Below the pieces are notes generated by a model. It had not been told where the DNA came from and did not search any database. It worked only from the letters and a program-made list of their open reading frames with translations. A DNA stretch of 64,000 nucleotides. Source: Ferruginibacter sp. (GTDB lineage: Bacteria; Bacteroidota; Bacteroidia; Chitinophagales; Chitinophagaceae). The DNA lies in the NCBI GenBank assembly GCA_014379625.1, contig JACMLJ010000033.1, forward strand, positions 62,001 through 126,000. Reading direction: 5' to 3'. The position numbers and the translations under genes are program-made. Below, piece by piece: positions 1-9,397 of this stretch; positions within the stretch are counted from its first letter, which is position 1; each line of letters begins with the position of its first letter.

Positions 1-211
1 ATAACTCAATGTCGTTTAAGGTTGAATTACCCTGAAAGTGGATAATATAGCCGCGGATAACAACCCCGTCAGGGTTGAACAAATGAAAACAGACGGCGAA
101 ATAAATTCAACCCCAAAGGGTTGCTATCTGGTTTCTTTATTCTTCCGCCGGTGAAACCGGCGGCTATTCAAATTAAAGCCCTTCAGGCTTAACAAAACGA
201 CATTGATTTAT
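1..211. repeat. Modular intergenic repeat element: terminal inverted repeats (ATAACTCAATGTCGTTT 1-17 / AAACGACATTGATTTAT 195-211) enclosing four short hairpins
   Basis: Terminal IR matches 16/17. Internal palindromes: CAACCC-cgtca-GGGTTG (61-77), CAACCC-caaa-GGGTTG (108-123), CCGCCGGT-gaa-ACCGGCGG (145-163), AAGCC-cttca-GGCTT (176-190). Confidence 0.6.
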
Positions 212-254
212 AACTCTTAAATTTCAGGCGTTTGTTTAAATGTAATCATAAAAA

Positions 255-1325
255 TTATTTTTTCTTTTTACACTTCAGCAAACTTTGGCTCAGTCCGATA
301 TTATCCACCTGCTCTGCAATAACAAAACCGGCCCTTTTGATACAGGCTAAAAAAGTTTCAGCGCTGTACATCTGGCTGTTGCCATTAGCCAGCGCGGTAA
401 AATACAGCGAAGTCTGCTGTAAACAAAAAGCTGCGATCTCAAAACGTTGCTTATCCCAGAATGGCTCTAAAATAATGACCACCCCGTCATCATCCAATGC
501 ATCATAACATCTTTTTAAAATTGAAACAATCTCCTCCTCAGAAAAACAATCCAAAAACTGGCTCATCCAAATGGCATCAAATCCTGTTGGAAATTTAACC
601 GCTTCATCTAATATATTTACCGGTAAAAAAGAAATTCTTTGGGTTAGTCCGAGTTCTTCAATTTTTGATTTTGCCACATTTAACTGCCCCGGCAGATCCA
701 TGATTGTTATTTCAATATCAGTTGAATATTTTGCAGATGCAATGGCCCATTTACCTGTGTTACCGCCGATATCCAGCAATTTTTTCACGCCATTTTTATA
801 CACTTGTGGTAATACCAAAGGAAAGGCGTCATCAGAAAAAAAATGATCAAAAGCAAACCAGCTTTTCTGCACATGTTCGGGTAACTGCGACAAGCCCTCA
901 TAAATCGTTTTCCATTCGCCAAATTCTTTCAGGCCTTCGGGTTTACCATTTTCAATACTTTTATCCAACGCAAAAAGTCCCTTGTAACATACATCATGCA
1001 CAAAGTCCATATTGGTTTTGGTGAGCGGGTCATGCAAAATAAAATAACCGGTTTTTGATAAGGTATACTTATGATCGTTTACCAATACCAATCCCATGCT
1101 TAAGCCGGATTCCAATAATACCCTTACCCCATAGAGAGGCAATTTTACTTTTCCGGTTATTTCTGCCAGTAATAAACCGGTATGACCGTTATCTTCAATA
1201 ACCGACAAAATACCGGAGTTCCTGAGTACCCTTGCCGCCTGGAAGATTACCGGCCCGAATGAGATCCATTGAGCAACCTCCTTTGCCTCAAATGCCGTCT
1301 TAGTATCCTTTCTAAAAAAATTCAT
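255..1325 (-). CDS. SAM-dependent (O-)methyltransferase, small-molecule methyltransferase type
   Basis: LLDIGGNTGKWAIA SAM-binding motif; two-domain architecture; last gene of the biosynthetic operon. Confidence 0.75.
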   Translation of the reverse strand: MNFFRKDTKTAFEAKEVAQWISFGPVIFQAARVLRNSGILSVIEDNGHTGLLLAEITGKVKLPLYGVRVLLESGLSMGLVLVNDHKYTLSKTGYFILHDPLTKTNMDFVHDVCYKGLFALDKSIENGKPEGLKEFGEWKTIYEGLSQLPEHVQKSWFAFDHFFSDDAFPLVLPQVYKNGVKKLLDIGGNTGKWAIASAKYSTDIEITIMDLPGQLNVAKSKIEELGLTQRISFLPVNILDEAVKFPTGFDAIWMSQFLDCFSEEEIVSILKRCYDALDDDGVVIILEPFWDKQRFEIAAFCLQQTSLYFTALANGNSQMYSAETFLACIKRAGFVIAEQVDNIGLSQSLLKCKKKK

Positions 1326-1357
1326 GAAAATTGAAATGGTTTATTATTTTTTTTAAA

Positions 1358-2491
1358 TTATGCTCTGTTAAAGATGACGGCCGCATTACAGCCACCAAAA
1401 CCGGAACCTGTTTTCAAACAGTTTTTTAAGGAAGCCGTTTGTAAAGACCTGGAAACATTTAAAACTTTTGTAACACCCTGCTGACTAAAACCCATACTGG
1501 GTAAAATAAGGTTATGTTGTAATGAATGAATGGCTACCACCGATTCAATAATACCGGCTGCCCCCAGTGTATGTCCGTAGTAACCTTTTAAACTATTAAC
1601 CGGCACTTCCTGCAAGCCTGCCAGCGAAATAGCCAGGGCTTCCATCTCATCATTATAAACAGTGGCGGTGCCATGGGCTGAAATAAGGCCGATATCATTT
1701 TTACTAATAGCCGCGTCCTGCATGGCTTTCATTATAGCCTGGCAGAGTTCTTCACCAGTACGGGATGGGCCCGAAATATGATTCGCATCATTGCTTACCG
1801 CGCCACCGGTAACAGTTATTCCCTGCGAAAAATCTTTGTTGGAAGAAAGTATAACTGTACCGGCGCCTTCGCCCAGGTTGATCCCGTCTCTCGCTGCATC
1901 AAAAGGCTTGCAGGGTGAGGAACTGATAGCCTGGAATGACTGAAAACCCGAAAGCACAAATTTTGAAACCAGGTCTGCACCCACCACAACAGCATGATCA
2001 TACTGGCCGGATTGTATTAGCCGCCTGCCAGTTATAATGGCCAGCAAACCTGAAATACAGGCATTGGAAACCACTACGGGTGTATTGGTACAATGAAAAT
2101 ATGCAGCTACCAAATTAGCTGAAGTATGCAGGGCTACCCTGTTTTTTAATTGGGGAGTAATAGTGGCATTTTCAACTAAGCTGATATTTCCCTTGGTAGA
2201 GGAAATGATCAATATGGTTTTTTTATCCCTGATGTCGATTTTGCTATTTTCCAATGCACTGCTGACGGAGGCAATCAGCAGTTGTTCAAATTTTGTATAG
2301 GAGGAATTCTTTTCCGCCAACCGTTCGTGGGTATCACTCAACAGGGATGCATAAAAAGGAATGTCCGAAAGAGCCGGTGCATGCTGTTGTTGTATGCCGG
2401 TCAGTCCTTTTGTAAGACCCGTGAAATTTTCAGCAGAACTAACACCCAGCGGTGAGATAATATTATCAGCAACAATAAAAACGTCTTTCAT
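1358..2491 (-). CDS. beta-ketoacyl-ACP synthase family protein
   Basis: Ketosynthase motifs NACISG (Cys), SAHGTATVYND (His), YYGHTLGAAG (His). Confidence 0.85.
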   Translation of the reverse strand: MKDVFIVADNIISPLGVSSAENFTGLTKGLTGIQQQHAPALSDIPFYASLLSDTHERLAEKNSSYTKFEQLLIASVSSALENSKIDIRDKKTILIISSTKGNISLVENATITPQLKNRVALHTSANLVAAYFHCTNTPVVVSNACISGLLAIITGRRLIQSGQYDHAVVVGADLVSKFVLSGFQSFQAISSSPCKPFDAARDGINLGEGAGTVILSSNKDFSQGITVTGGAVSNDANHISGPSRTGEELCQAIMKAMQDAAISKNDIGLISAHGTATVYNDEMEALAISLAGLQEVPVNSLKGYYGHTLGAAGIIESVVAIHSLQHNLILPSMGFSQQGVTKVLNVSRSLQTASLKNCLKTGSGFGGCNAAVIFNRA

Positions 2492-2500
2492 TTTTTTAAA

Positions 2501-2926
2501 TTAAATCAACGCCTGTTGTTGTTTCCACTGTTCAAAAAACGGGGGATTGTTCAATTGAAGAACGGATCCGGCTTTATCTAAAAAAACCTGTACCGAAGAA
2601 CCGACCGCAACCAGTTCTCCTGTTTCGGCATTGAATAACCGGTAATTAAATTTTATTTTGGCAGCTTCGCAGGGAACATAAAGCGTTTCTACGATTACGC
2701 TATCCCCAAAACGCAATGATTTTTTATAATCACATTGAATACTTACGATCGGCGTTACAAAACCCTGCCTGTACACTTCAAGATACCCCAAACCATGATC
2801 CTTGCCAAATGCTTCCCGGCCATCTTCAAAATAGCGTACATAATGCCCATGCCAGACTATACCCAATGGATCAGCCTCATTAAACCGTACTAATACGGTT
2901 ATCCGGTTACTCAATTCTTTTTGCAT
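2501..2926 (-). CDS. acyl-CoA/ACP thioesterase, 4-hydroxybenzoyl-CoA thioesterase-like hotdog fold
   Basis: VRFNEADPLGIVWHGHYVRYFEDGREAF motif. Confidence 0.8.
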   Translation of the reverse strand: MQKELSNRITVLVRFNEADPLGIVWHGHYVRYFEDGREAFGKDHGLGYLEVYRQGFVTPIVSIQCDYKKSLRFGDSVIVETLYVPCEAAKIKFNYRLFNAETGELVAVGSSVQVFLDKAGSVLQLNNPPFFEQWKQQQALI

Positions 2927-2998
2927 AAGATTTTATGCCTGATATTATGATATTTAATTGAATGCAGGCATCCAAAATCAGGAATCAGACATCCGGAT

Positions 2999-3646
2999 TT
3001 AACTTCCGTATTTAGCCTTCCACTCTTTGTATTTTTTCTTATCGATGTCTTCTATCACATCCTTAATGGAGCCTGCCCAATAGTTGCGAAATCCAAAACC
3101 CATGGCTTTGCCTTCCAAACGCTCCGTCATCAATACCTTCTTAGCACCCATATCTATCAACGTAACCCAAATGCCTGCCCCTTTTTTTGCCTTGCTCATA
3201 CCATCCACTACAAATAAGAGCCCCACTCCTTTCTTACCACCGAAATCGAAACCCTTTACCAATTTACTGATATCCTCTTCTTTTAAACGGTCGTAGTCTG
3301 TTGAACTGGTTGATTTAATGGCTTCCGCATTTATTTTCGCATTCCTTTTTGCCACCGGGGCCAGGTCGTGGTCGATATTGCTTTTGTGAAAAGCTCCTGC
3401 AAGGTCATACTTTTTGGGCTCGTTCACAATTAAATCATTAATTGCGGGAAAAGACCGGTCACGTATATCCGACGCAGTTTCCGTAGCATCGATCAGGCGC
3501 GCCAGCGTAAAATCTACCCCCAGGTAAAAAACACCGGTTTCAGAAGAATTAAAAACATCTTTTAAACTTTGTGCTGCAAGCTGTTGCGTTGTACTGAAAA
3601 AAAATAAAAACGCAATAAGCAGGTTCAATTTGTTCATTCGTTTCAT
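2999..3646 (-). CDS. secreted/periplasmic hypothetical protein within the biosynthetic operon
   Basis: N-terminal signal peptide-like MNKLNLLIAFLFFFSTTQQLAAQ; co-directional with the operon. Confidence 0.6.
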   Translation of the reverse strand: MKRMNKLNLLIAFLFFFSTTQQLAAQSLKDVFNSSETGVFYLGVDFTLARLIDATETASDIRDRSFPAINDLIVNEPKKYDLAGAFHKSNIDHDLAPVAKRNAKINAEAIKSTSSTDYDRLKEEDISKLVKGFDFGGKKGVGLLFVVDGMSKAKKGAGIWVTLIDMGAKKVLMTERLEGKAMGFGFRNYWAGSIKDVIEDIDKKKYKEWKAKYGS

Positions 3647-3654
3647 AATAGAAT

Positions 3655-4080
3655 TTATTTTGTTTGAGTAATAAAAATTTTCATTTCACATGTTGCCAGC
3701 AATACCCCGTTACAGCTAACCTTTCCGTTAATCAGCATTACATCAAAGATTTGATTTTCTATGGTAATTTCGGTTTCCAGTTCATCATTCACCCATGGCA
3801 GGCGATGTATGACCAGGTCCTTCACCGCCCCGATATACCCAAGTTGCACCGGCTTGTTTTGGAGCCCTGCTAGGTACCCTGCCCTTGCAGCGGCGGTCTG
3901 TGCTATATTTTCCACCAGGCCAGGCTCGCAAAACTTTTTGTTTTCAACAAAAATATTATCTTCTTTTATTAAAAAAACGGTTCGGGTAATTTTTTCATCA
4001 TACCAGGTTAACTGATCAATCATTACAAAGGGTGGCCTTTGAGGTATCAGGGATTCAATGCTATTTACCGGATCAATCAT
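3655..4080 (-). CDS. 3-hydroxyacyl-ACP dehydratase-like hotdog protein (FabZ/ApeP-like)
   Basis: IPQRPPFVMID and EPGLVENIAQTAAARAGYL motifs. Confidence 0.7.
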   Translation of the reverse strand: MIDPVNSIESLIPQRPPFVMIDQLTWYDEKITRTVFLIKEDNIFVENKKFCEPGLVENIAQTAAARAGYLAGLQNKPVQLGYIGAVKDLVIHRLPWVNDELETEITIENQIFDVMLINGKVSCNGVLLATCEMKIFITQTK

Positions 4081-4139
4081 TCATTCTGGCATTTCAAATT
4101 TTCAACGGGGTTGTTAACTTTCTTAAAAGCCGGCATCCT

Positions 4140-5021
4140 TCACAAGTTCCAAAAATCATAATAATTAAACCATTGTTCGGGGTATTGTTTTACTTTGATA
4201 TCCATTTCCCTGGCAAAATCATTCAACATTTGCTGCATCACCTTTTCTTTAGGCAAGTCGCCATAGTCTTTTATCTCACTTGCAAAAAAATGATAATGCA
4301 ATTTACTTTCCTTTACCGCAAAAACAAATGAAACGGGTACTTTAAATTTTGCGGCCAATAAAAAAGGCCCCATCGGGAACCTGGCTTTGCCACCGCACAA
4401 TTCACCCGTGAGTGTTTTGTTGCCTTCTATAAACCGGTCGGCATGCATACAAACCAATTCATTATTCTTAAAAGCCTCATTGATCGCGTAAATATGTGAA
4501 AGATCGTTTTTAATTACTATCACGCTCACGGCAGGTTTACCGGTTACGGAATCAAGGTATTCTTTTATTTGCTGGTACTCGCCGTCAAAAATTACAATAT
4601 TAATCCTTGTGTCAATTCGTTTTAATAAATGCCCGGCAATATCCCAGTTACCGATATGCGCACTTAGCAATATCCCGCCCCTCTGCAAACCCGCTATTTC
4701 CCGGAGCTTATCTTCGCCGTCAAAATTGAAAGTGAAATTATTTTTTATGCCCGACATTACCACCACTTTATCAATGATACTCTGTCCTAACTGGAAATAG
4801 TTTTTGTAGAGACAGCCAATTGATTTTAAAATATCGTATCCAATGCGGTAATGATAAAAGGTGTATAAATGCCGGGAAGTTTTATAAGAAAATAAAAAAA
4901 AATACAGTACTACAAACCGCAAAATAAAATAAGCAGGCAATACCCCGAAATTTCTTAATATCCATACAAAAATGCGGTATCCCGATTTGTTGCCCCTGGA
5001 TTTACCCTGCCATGATGACAT
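4140..5021 (-). CDS. LpxL/HtrB-like lysophospholipid acyltransferase
   Basis: LLSAHIGNWDIAGHLL and MHADRF motifs, ending with EQWFNYYDFW. Confidence 0.75.
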   Translation of the reverse strand: MSSWQGKSRGNKSGYRIFVWILRNFGVLPAYFILRFVVLYFFLFSYKTSRHLYTFYHYRIGYDILKSIGCLYKNYFQLGQSIIDKVVVMSGIKNNFTFNFDGEDKLREIAGLQRGGILLSAHIGNWDIAGHLLKRIDTRINIVIFDGEYQQIKEYLDSVTGKPAVSVIVIKNDLSHIYAINEAFKNNELVCMHADRFIEGNKTLTGELCGGKARFPMGPFLLAAKFKVPVSFVFAVKESKLHYHFFASEIKDYGDLPKEKVMQQMLNDFAREMDIKVKQYPEQWFNYYDFWNL

Positions 5022-5278
5022 TAAACAAGTTCTTTTGAATTAACTCTTGATATCACATAATCACAAAAATCCTGGTAGGTAATGATCCCTGTAAAATCTT
5101 CCGGTTTTACTTTAAATTTAAAGTTACTTTCGATGACCACCACCAGGTCGATGTAATCGAGACTATCTAATCCCAGCGTTAGTTTTAAGTTTGCATCAGG
5201 CGTTATTTTATCCTCATCCACTTCAAATTCCTCCATCATGAATTGCCGGATTTTCTCAATAATTTGATCGTTGTTCAT
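5021..5278 (-). CDS. acyl carrier protein
   Basis: 85 aa; phosphopantetheine motif LGLDSLDYIDLVV. Confidence 0.9.
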   Translation of the reverse strand: MNNDQIIEKIRQFMMEEFEVDEDKITPDANLKLTLGLDSLDYIDLVVVIESNFKFKVKPEDFTGIITYQDFCDYVISRVNSKELV

Positions 5279-5288
5279 AAGCGATTAT

Positions 5289-6509
5289 TTAGTCGGGTTT
5301 TTTAATAATAAGCGAAGAGTTAGTTCCTCCAAAACCAAAGGAGTTGGACAAAAATACAATTATATCTTTTTCAACAGTTGTTTTTACGATATTCAATTTG
5401 GCGGATTCTTCGTCGGGATTTTCAAAATTTATATTGGGTGCCACAAAGCCGTTTTTCATCATCAGCATCGAGTAAATCACCTCGCTTGCACCGGCCATCC
5501 AGCACTCGTGACCCGTCATTGATTTGGTGGAACTTACCAACGGTGAACCGGTGCCAAAAACTTCGTGGATCGCTCTTGCTTCGCTTAAATCACCGGCCGG
5601 CGTTGAAGTAGCATGTGCATTAATATAATCTATTGCCGATGCCTGCATGCCTGCATCTGCTAAAGCCATTTTCAGCGATCGTACCGGGCCATCAACTGTG
5701 GGATTAGAAATATGTCCGCCATTGGATGAAAACCCATACCCAACTACTTCCCCTAAAATGGTTGCACCCCTTTTTAATGCGGATTCAAGGCTTTCAAGGA
5801 TAACAGTTGCTCCTCCTCCGCTCGGAACAAGCCCGTCGCGATCCCTGTCAAAAGGCCTCGAAGCTTTCTCCGGTTCTGCTTCCAAAATGGAAAAAGCGGA
5901 AAGTGCGTCAAACGACCCCATTGAGTATTTGTTAACCTCCTGTGCACCCCCGCACATAATACAATCCTGCAACCCCGATTTTATTAAATGGTATCCAAGC
6001 CCGATTGAATGCGAACCGCTTGCACAGGCAGCGCTGATGGTGAGGTTTATTCCGCGTAATTTAAAAATGGTGGCCAGGTTCATGGTCACGGTAGAATTCA
6101 TTGTCTGGAAAACAGAGCCAGATCCAACCAGCATGGTATCTTTTTTATCCCGGATAATATCATTCGTTTCTACAACCGATTTTGCGGAACTGTCATTACC
6201 GTACAATATACCTATTTCATGTTCATTGATATAATCCGGGCCAATACCAGCATTTTTTAAAGCCTCCATCGCCGAAACATAGGCGTATTCTCCCTGTTCG
6301 GGAAGCATGATACGGGCCCTCCTGTCTAGTAATCCTTTTAAGTCGGGCTTTTCCAGGAAGCCGGTTAAACCAGACCGGTAACCATATTCCTTTCGCTCCG
6401 GGTCAAGTATAATTCCTGACCTGCCATTAAACAGGGAATCGGTCACCTCCGCAAGATTTTTACCAATGCAGGAATATATTCCCATGCCAGTGATCACCAC
6501 TCTGTTCAT
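5289..6509 (-). CDS. beta-ketoacyl-ACP synthase II-like (KAS) protein
   Basis: Motifs SAACASGSHSIG, NAHATSTPAGD, STKSMTGHECWMAG, NSFGFGGTN. Confidence 0.9.
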   Translation of the reverse strand: MNRVVITGMGIYSCIGKNLAEVTDSLFNGRSGIILDPERKEYGYRSGLTGFLEKPDLKGLLDRRARIMLPEQGEYAYVSAMEALKNAGIGPDYINEHEIGILYGNDSSAKSVVETNDIIRDKKDTMLVGSGSVFQTMNSTVTMNLATIFKLRGINLTISAACASGSHSIGLGYHLIKSGLQDCIMCGGAQEVNKYSMGSFDALSAFSILEAEPEKASRPFDRDRDGLVPSGGGATVILESLESALKRGATILGEVVGYGFSSNGGHISNPTVDGPVRSLKMALADAGMQASAIDYINAHATSTPAGDLSEARAIHEVFGTGSPLVSSTKSMTGHECWMAGASEVIYSMLMMKNGFVAPNINFENPDEESAKLNIVKTTVEKDIIVFLSNSFGFGGTNSSLIIKKPD

Positions 6510-6641
6510 ATTTCAGCTTATGCCCGGGTTAATTGCTAAATGAATAAAAATTAAAAATATAAACCAATTAAAAATGCCGGTTATAAAAACGTATCAATTG
6601 TTATAAATAAAGTATGTATTGCTTTATACCTCATTTTTTAT

Positions 6642-6704
6642 CCGGTAATACACAATACAACGAATAAAGCGAAACAATTATTTGTCTTCGCTTGTGTATT
6701 CCGG
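6642..6704 (-). promoter_or_regulatory. Long imperfect hairpin in the 213-bp gap between FabG-like and KS genes of the operon
   Basis: Plus strand: CCGG-t-AATACAC-(13 nt)-AAGCGAAACAA-ttat-TTGT-c-TTCGCTT-GTGTATT-CCGG. Confidence 0.45.
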
Positions 6705-6722
6705 GAATAAAAGTATCTGGCA

Positions 6723-7451
6723 TCATGAATATAATCCTCCATTCACATTAATAACTTCGGCAGTAATGTAACCTGCTTCCGGCGAAACTAAAAACCCCAC
6801 TGCATGGGCTACTTCTTCGGGTAACCCAAATCGTTTTACGGGGATCATCGCCTTCAATTCATTTTCATCCAAACCTTCAGTCATATCCGTTTTAATAAAA
6901 CCCGGGGCTACCGCATTCACAGTTACCCCCCTTTTGGCGACTTCCTGCGCCAATGCCTTGGTAGCGCCAATAACACCAGCTTTGGCCGCCGAATAATTGG
7001 TTTGCCCTGGTAAACCCTTTAAACCTGACAGCGATACAACATTCACAATCCTTCCATATCTTTTTAGCAACATCCCGTTTAAAACAAGCCTTGTTACATA
7101 AAAAAAACCATCTAAGCTGGTCCTTATAACCGATTCCCACTGTTCGTCTTTCATCCACATCATCAGCCCATCGTCTTTTATGCCTGCATTGTTTACCAGC
7201 ACTTCAATGTACTTGTCCGTATTTTTTTCGATCCAGTTGCCTAACATAGCTTGCACCTGTTCTTTGCTGCCCACATCAAATTGCAGCGTTTCGCCATCCC
7301 CTCCTTTTTCTTTTATGGCTCCCAGTGTAGTATTGGCCTCGGTTTCATTAGTTTTATAATTTACAATCACATAGTAACCCATTGCGGCAATTTTATAACA
7401 GACAGACCTGCCGATCCCCCTTGATCCTCCTGTAACTAATGCACATTTCAT
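6723..7451 (-). CDS. fabG: 3-oxoacyl-ACP reductase (FabG-like SDR)
   Basis: TGGSRGIGRS Rossmann motif, NNAG, YSAAKAG catalytic motif, VAPGFIKTDMT. Confidence 0.9.
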   Translation of the reverse strand: MKCALVTGGSRGIGRSVCYKIAAMGYYVIVNYKTNETEANTTLGAIKEKGGDGETLQFDVGSKEQVQAMLGNWIEKNTDKYIEVLVNNAGIKDDGLMMWMKDEQWESVIRTSLDGFFYVTRLVLNGMLLKRYGRIVNVVSLSGLKGLPGQTNYSAAKAGVIGATKALAQEVAKRGVTVNAVAPGFIKTDMTEGLDENELKAMIPVKRFGLPEEVAHAVGFLVSPEAGYITAEVINVNGGLYS

Positions 7452-7487
7452 TTTGTAACTCCCTGTATGATTTAAAGATTTTTTGTA

Positions 7488-9083
7488 TTACAATCCATTC
7501 ACAAGACTGCTGCCGTTTGATGCAGCTATTACACCCGACCTGACAGAAATTACCGGATCAGATTGTTCGAAATAAGTTTTCACCCTTTCCAGGTCCTTGT
7601 ATTTGGGCAAGTCTTCAATGAATTTAGGAAATATTTTCCGGATAGCATTGTATACCTGTTTGGTATTGGGTGATAACCGGGCAACACAATCCAGGTAATC
7701 TATGGCCTGTAAAACCGTCATCATTTGTATAGCAAGCACTTCAAATGAATTATCAATTACCTTTTTGGTCATTAAGGCCGCGTTACAGCCCATGCTAACA
7801 ATATCCTGGTTGTCGTTATTATTGGGAATGCTGTGCACGTACATTGGAAACGAAAGCGTTTGATTTTCGGCTACGGTAGAGGTTGCGGTAAATTGCATCC
7901 CCTGCATTCCAAAATTGAACCCCAGCACGCCCAGGTTTACAAAGGGCGGAAATTTATGATTGAGCTTTTCATTTAAAAGATAATTGAGCTGCCTTTCCGA
8001 GAGCATGGACAATTTAGTGACGGCAATCTTTAATTTATCCATTTCCAAAGAAACATAGTCGCCATGAAAATTGCCGCCGTGAAAAATATTTTTATTCTGG
8101 TGGTCGATCACGGGGTTATCATTCACCGAATTTAATTCATCCACCACTACTTTTTCAGCCTGCGCGATGGTGTCGTAAATGGGACCAAGCACCTGTGTAA
8201 CACAGCGCAGTGAATAATATTCCTGCACTTTATCCTGGAAAACCTCCTGGTCAAGATTGTCGGGGTTATATAAATGTTCCGAACGGTCGCGGATCATTTT
8301 ACTACCGGTTAAAATCTCCCGGAGCATTTCCGCGATCTTATTCTGGCCTTTATGCTTTTTTACCACATTCAGTTCGTAGGAATAATGATCATCAAACGCC
8401 TCCACTATTTCGTTGATCATCGCCGACAACATCACCGACCATTCCAGTAATTTGCGGGCCTGGATAATATTCACCATTCCAATCCCGGTCATGGCAGAAG
8501 TGCCGTTTAAGATAGCCAGTCCTTCGCGGATATGAATGGTAAGTGGTTTTATGCCTAACCGGTTATAAATTTCCATAGAAGGATAAGTTTCACCTTCAAA
8601 TATCACTTCCCCTTCACCAATTAACACCAATGCAAGGTGGGCCAGTTGAATGAGGTCGCCGCTGGCGCCAACGCCGCCATGTTCATAAATGCAGGGAGAA
8701 ACATTTTTATTAATCAGTTCCGTCAATAGTTCAGCCACATCTGTATGTACACCGGAATAGGCCTGCATCAAACTGTTTAAGCGGGCGATCATTACCGCTT
8801 TTACCAATACAGGTGACAAGAGGTTTCCACCACCGGAACTATGGCTCCTGATCAGGTTATACTGAAGTTGCAAAAGATTTTCTTCACTTACTTTGTATTG
8901 GGCCATCGGACCAAAACCCGTATTGATGCCATAAATCAGTTTATTAGCCGAAAACTTTTTTAAAAACCTGTAATTTACAGCTACTTTTTCAACAGCGGCA
9001 ATATCCAAAGCAACCCCCTTCTCTTTAAATAAAATTTCAGAAAAATCATCTAAGGTAAGGGCGCTATCTCCAACATGTATCAT
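7488..9083 (-). CDS. aromatic amino acid ammonia-lyase (HAL/PAL/TAL family), probably tyrosine ammonia-lyase
   Basis: MIO-forming motif GGVGASGDLIQLAHLAL; RSHSSGGG; NDNPVID; NFHGDYVS; overall close resemblance to the recalled Flavobacterium johnsoniae TAL sequence. Confidence 0.9.
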   Translation of the reverse strand: MIHVGDSALTLDDFSEILFKEKGVALDIAAVEKVAVNYRFLKKFSANKLIYGINTGFGPMAQYKVSEENLLQLQYNLIRSHSSGGGNLLSPVLVKAVMIARLNSLMQAYSGVHTDVAELLTELINKNVSPCIYEHGGVGASGDLIQLAHLALVLIGEGEVIFEGETYPSMEIYNRLGIKPLTIHIREGLAILNGTSAMTGIGMVNIIQARKLLEWSVMLSAMINEIVEAFDDHYSYELNVVKKHKGQNKIAEMLREILTGSKMIRDRSEHLYNPDNLDQEVFQDKVQEYYSLRCVTQVLGPIYDTIAQAEKVVVDELNSVNDNPVIDHQNKNIFHGGNFHGDYVSLEMDKLKIAVTKLSMLSERQLNYLLNEKLNHKFPPFVNLGVLGFNFGMQGMQFTATSTVAENQTLSFPMYVHSIPNNNDNQDIVSMGCNAALMTKKVIDNSFEVLAIQMMTVLQAIDYLDCVARLSPNTKQVYNAIRKIFPKFIEDLPKYKDLERVKTYFEQSDPVISVRSGVIAASNGSSLVNGL

Positions 9084-9397
9084 GGGCCAATTTTATTTAT
9101 CAATCAAATTTTTTATTGCAAAAGCGGTAAAATTAGAATAAAGATTTCAGATTTTAATTTTTTGTACAAACCTGAACGGGAGATTTAAAAATTACCCTGT
9201 CTTGGTATAAAAGGTACAAATTTTTATTTTTTGCAATTTATTATTTTCCCTGTCCTGAAACATATAATATCTTAAAGCAATATACTGATTGAATATAGAT
9301 TTATTTTATTGATTTTGGCGTATTTATGAGCAATGATTTTCTTTTGTTGAGAAATTTAAAATAGTTTTACTTTATTATTTAATCAAAACACTACCAA

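Noticed and set aside
5647-6234. 195-aa plus-strand ORF
   Set aside because: Lies fully antisense to the well-supported KAS gene 5289..6509.
7488-9083. Annotation as histidine ammonia-lyase (hutH)
   Set aside because: No hutU/hutI/hutG neighbours; context is a polyene operon and the sequence resembles the recalled F. johnsoniae TAL.
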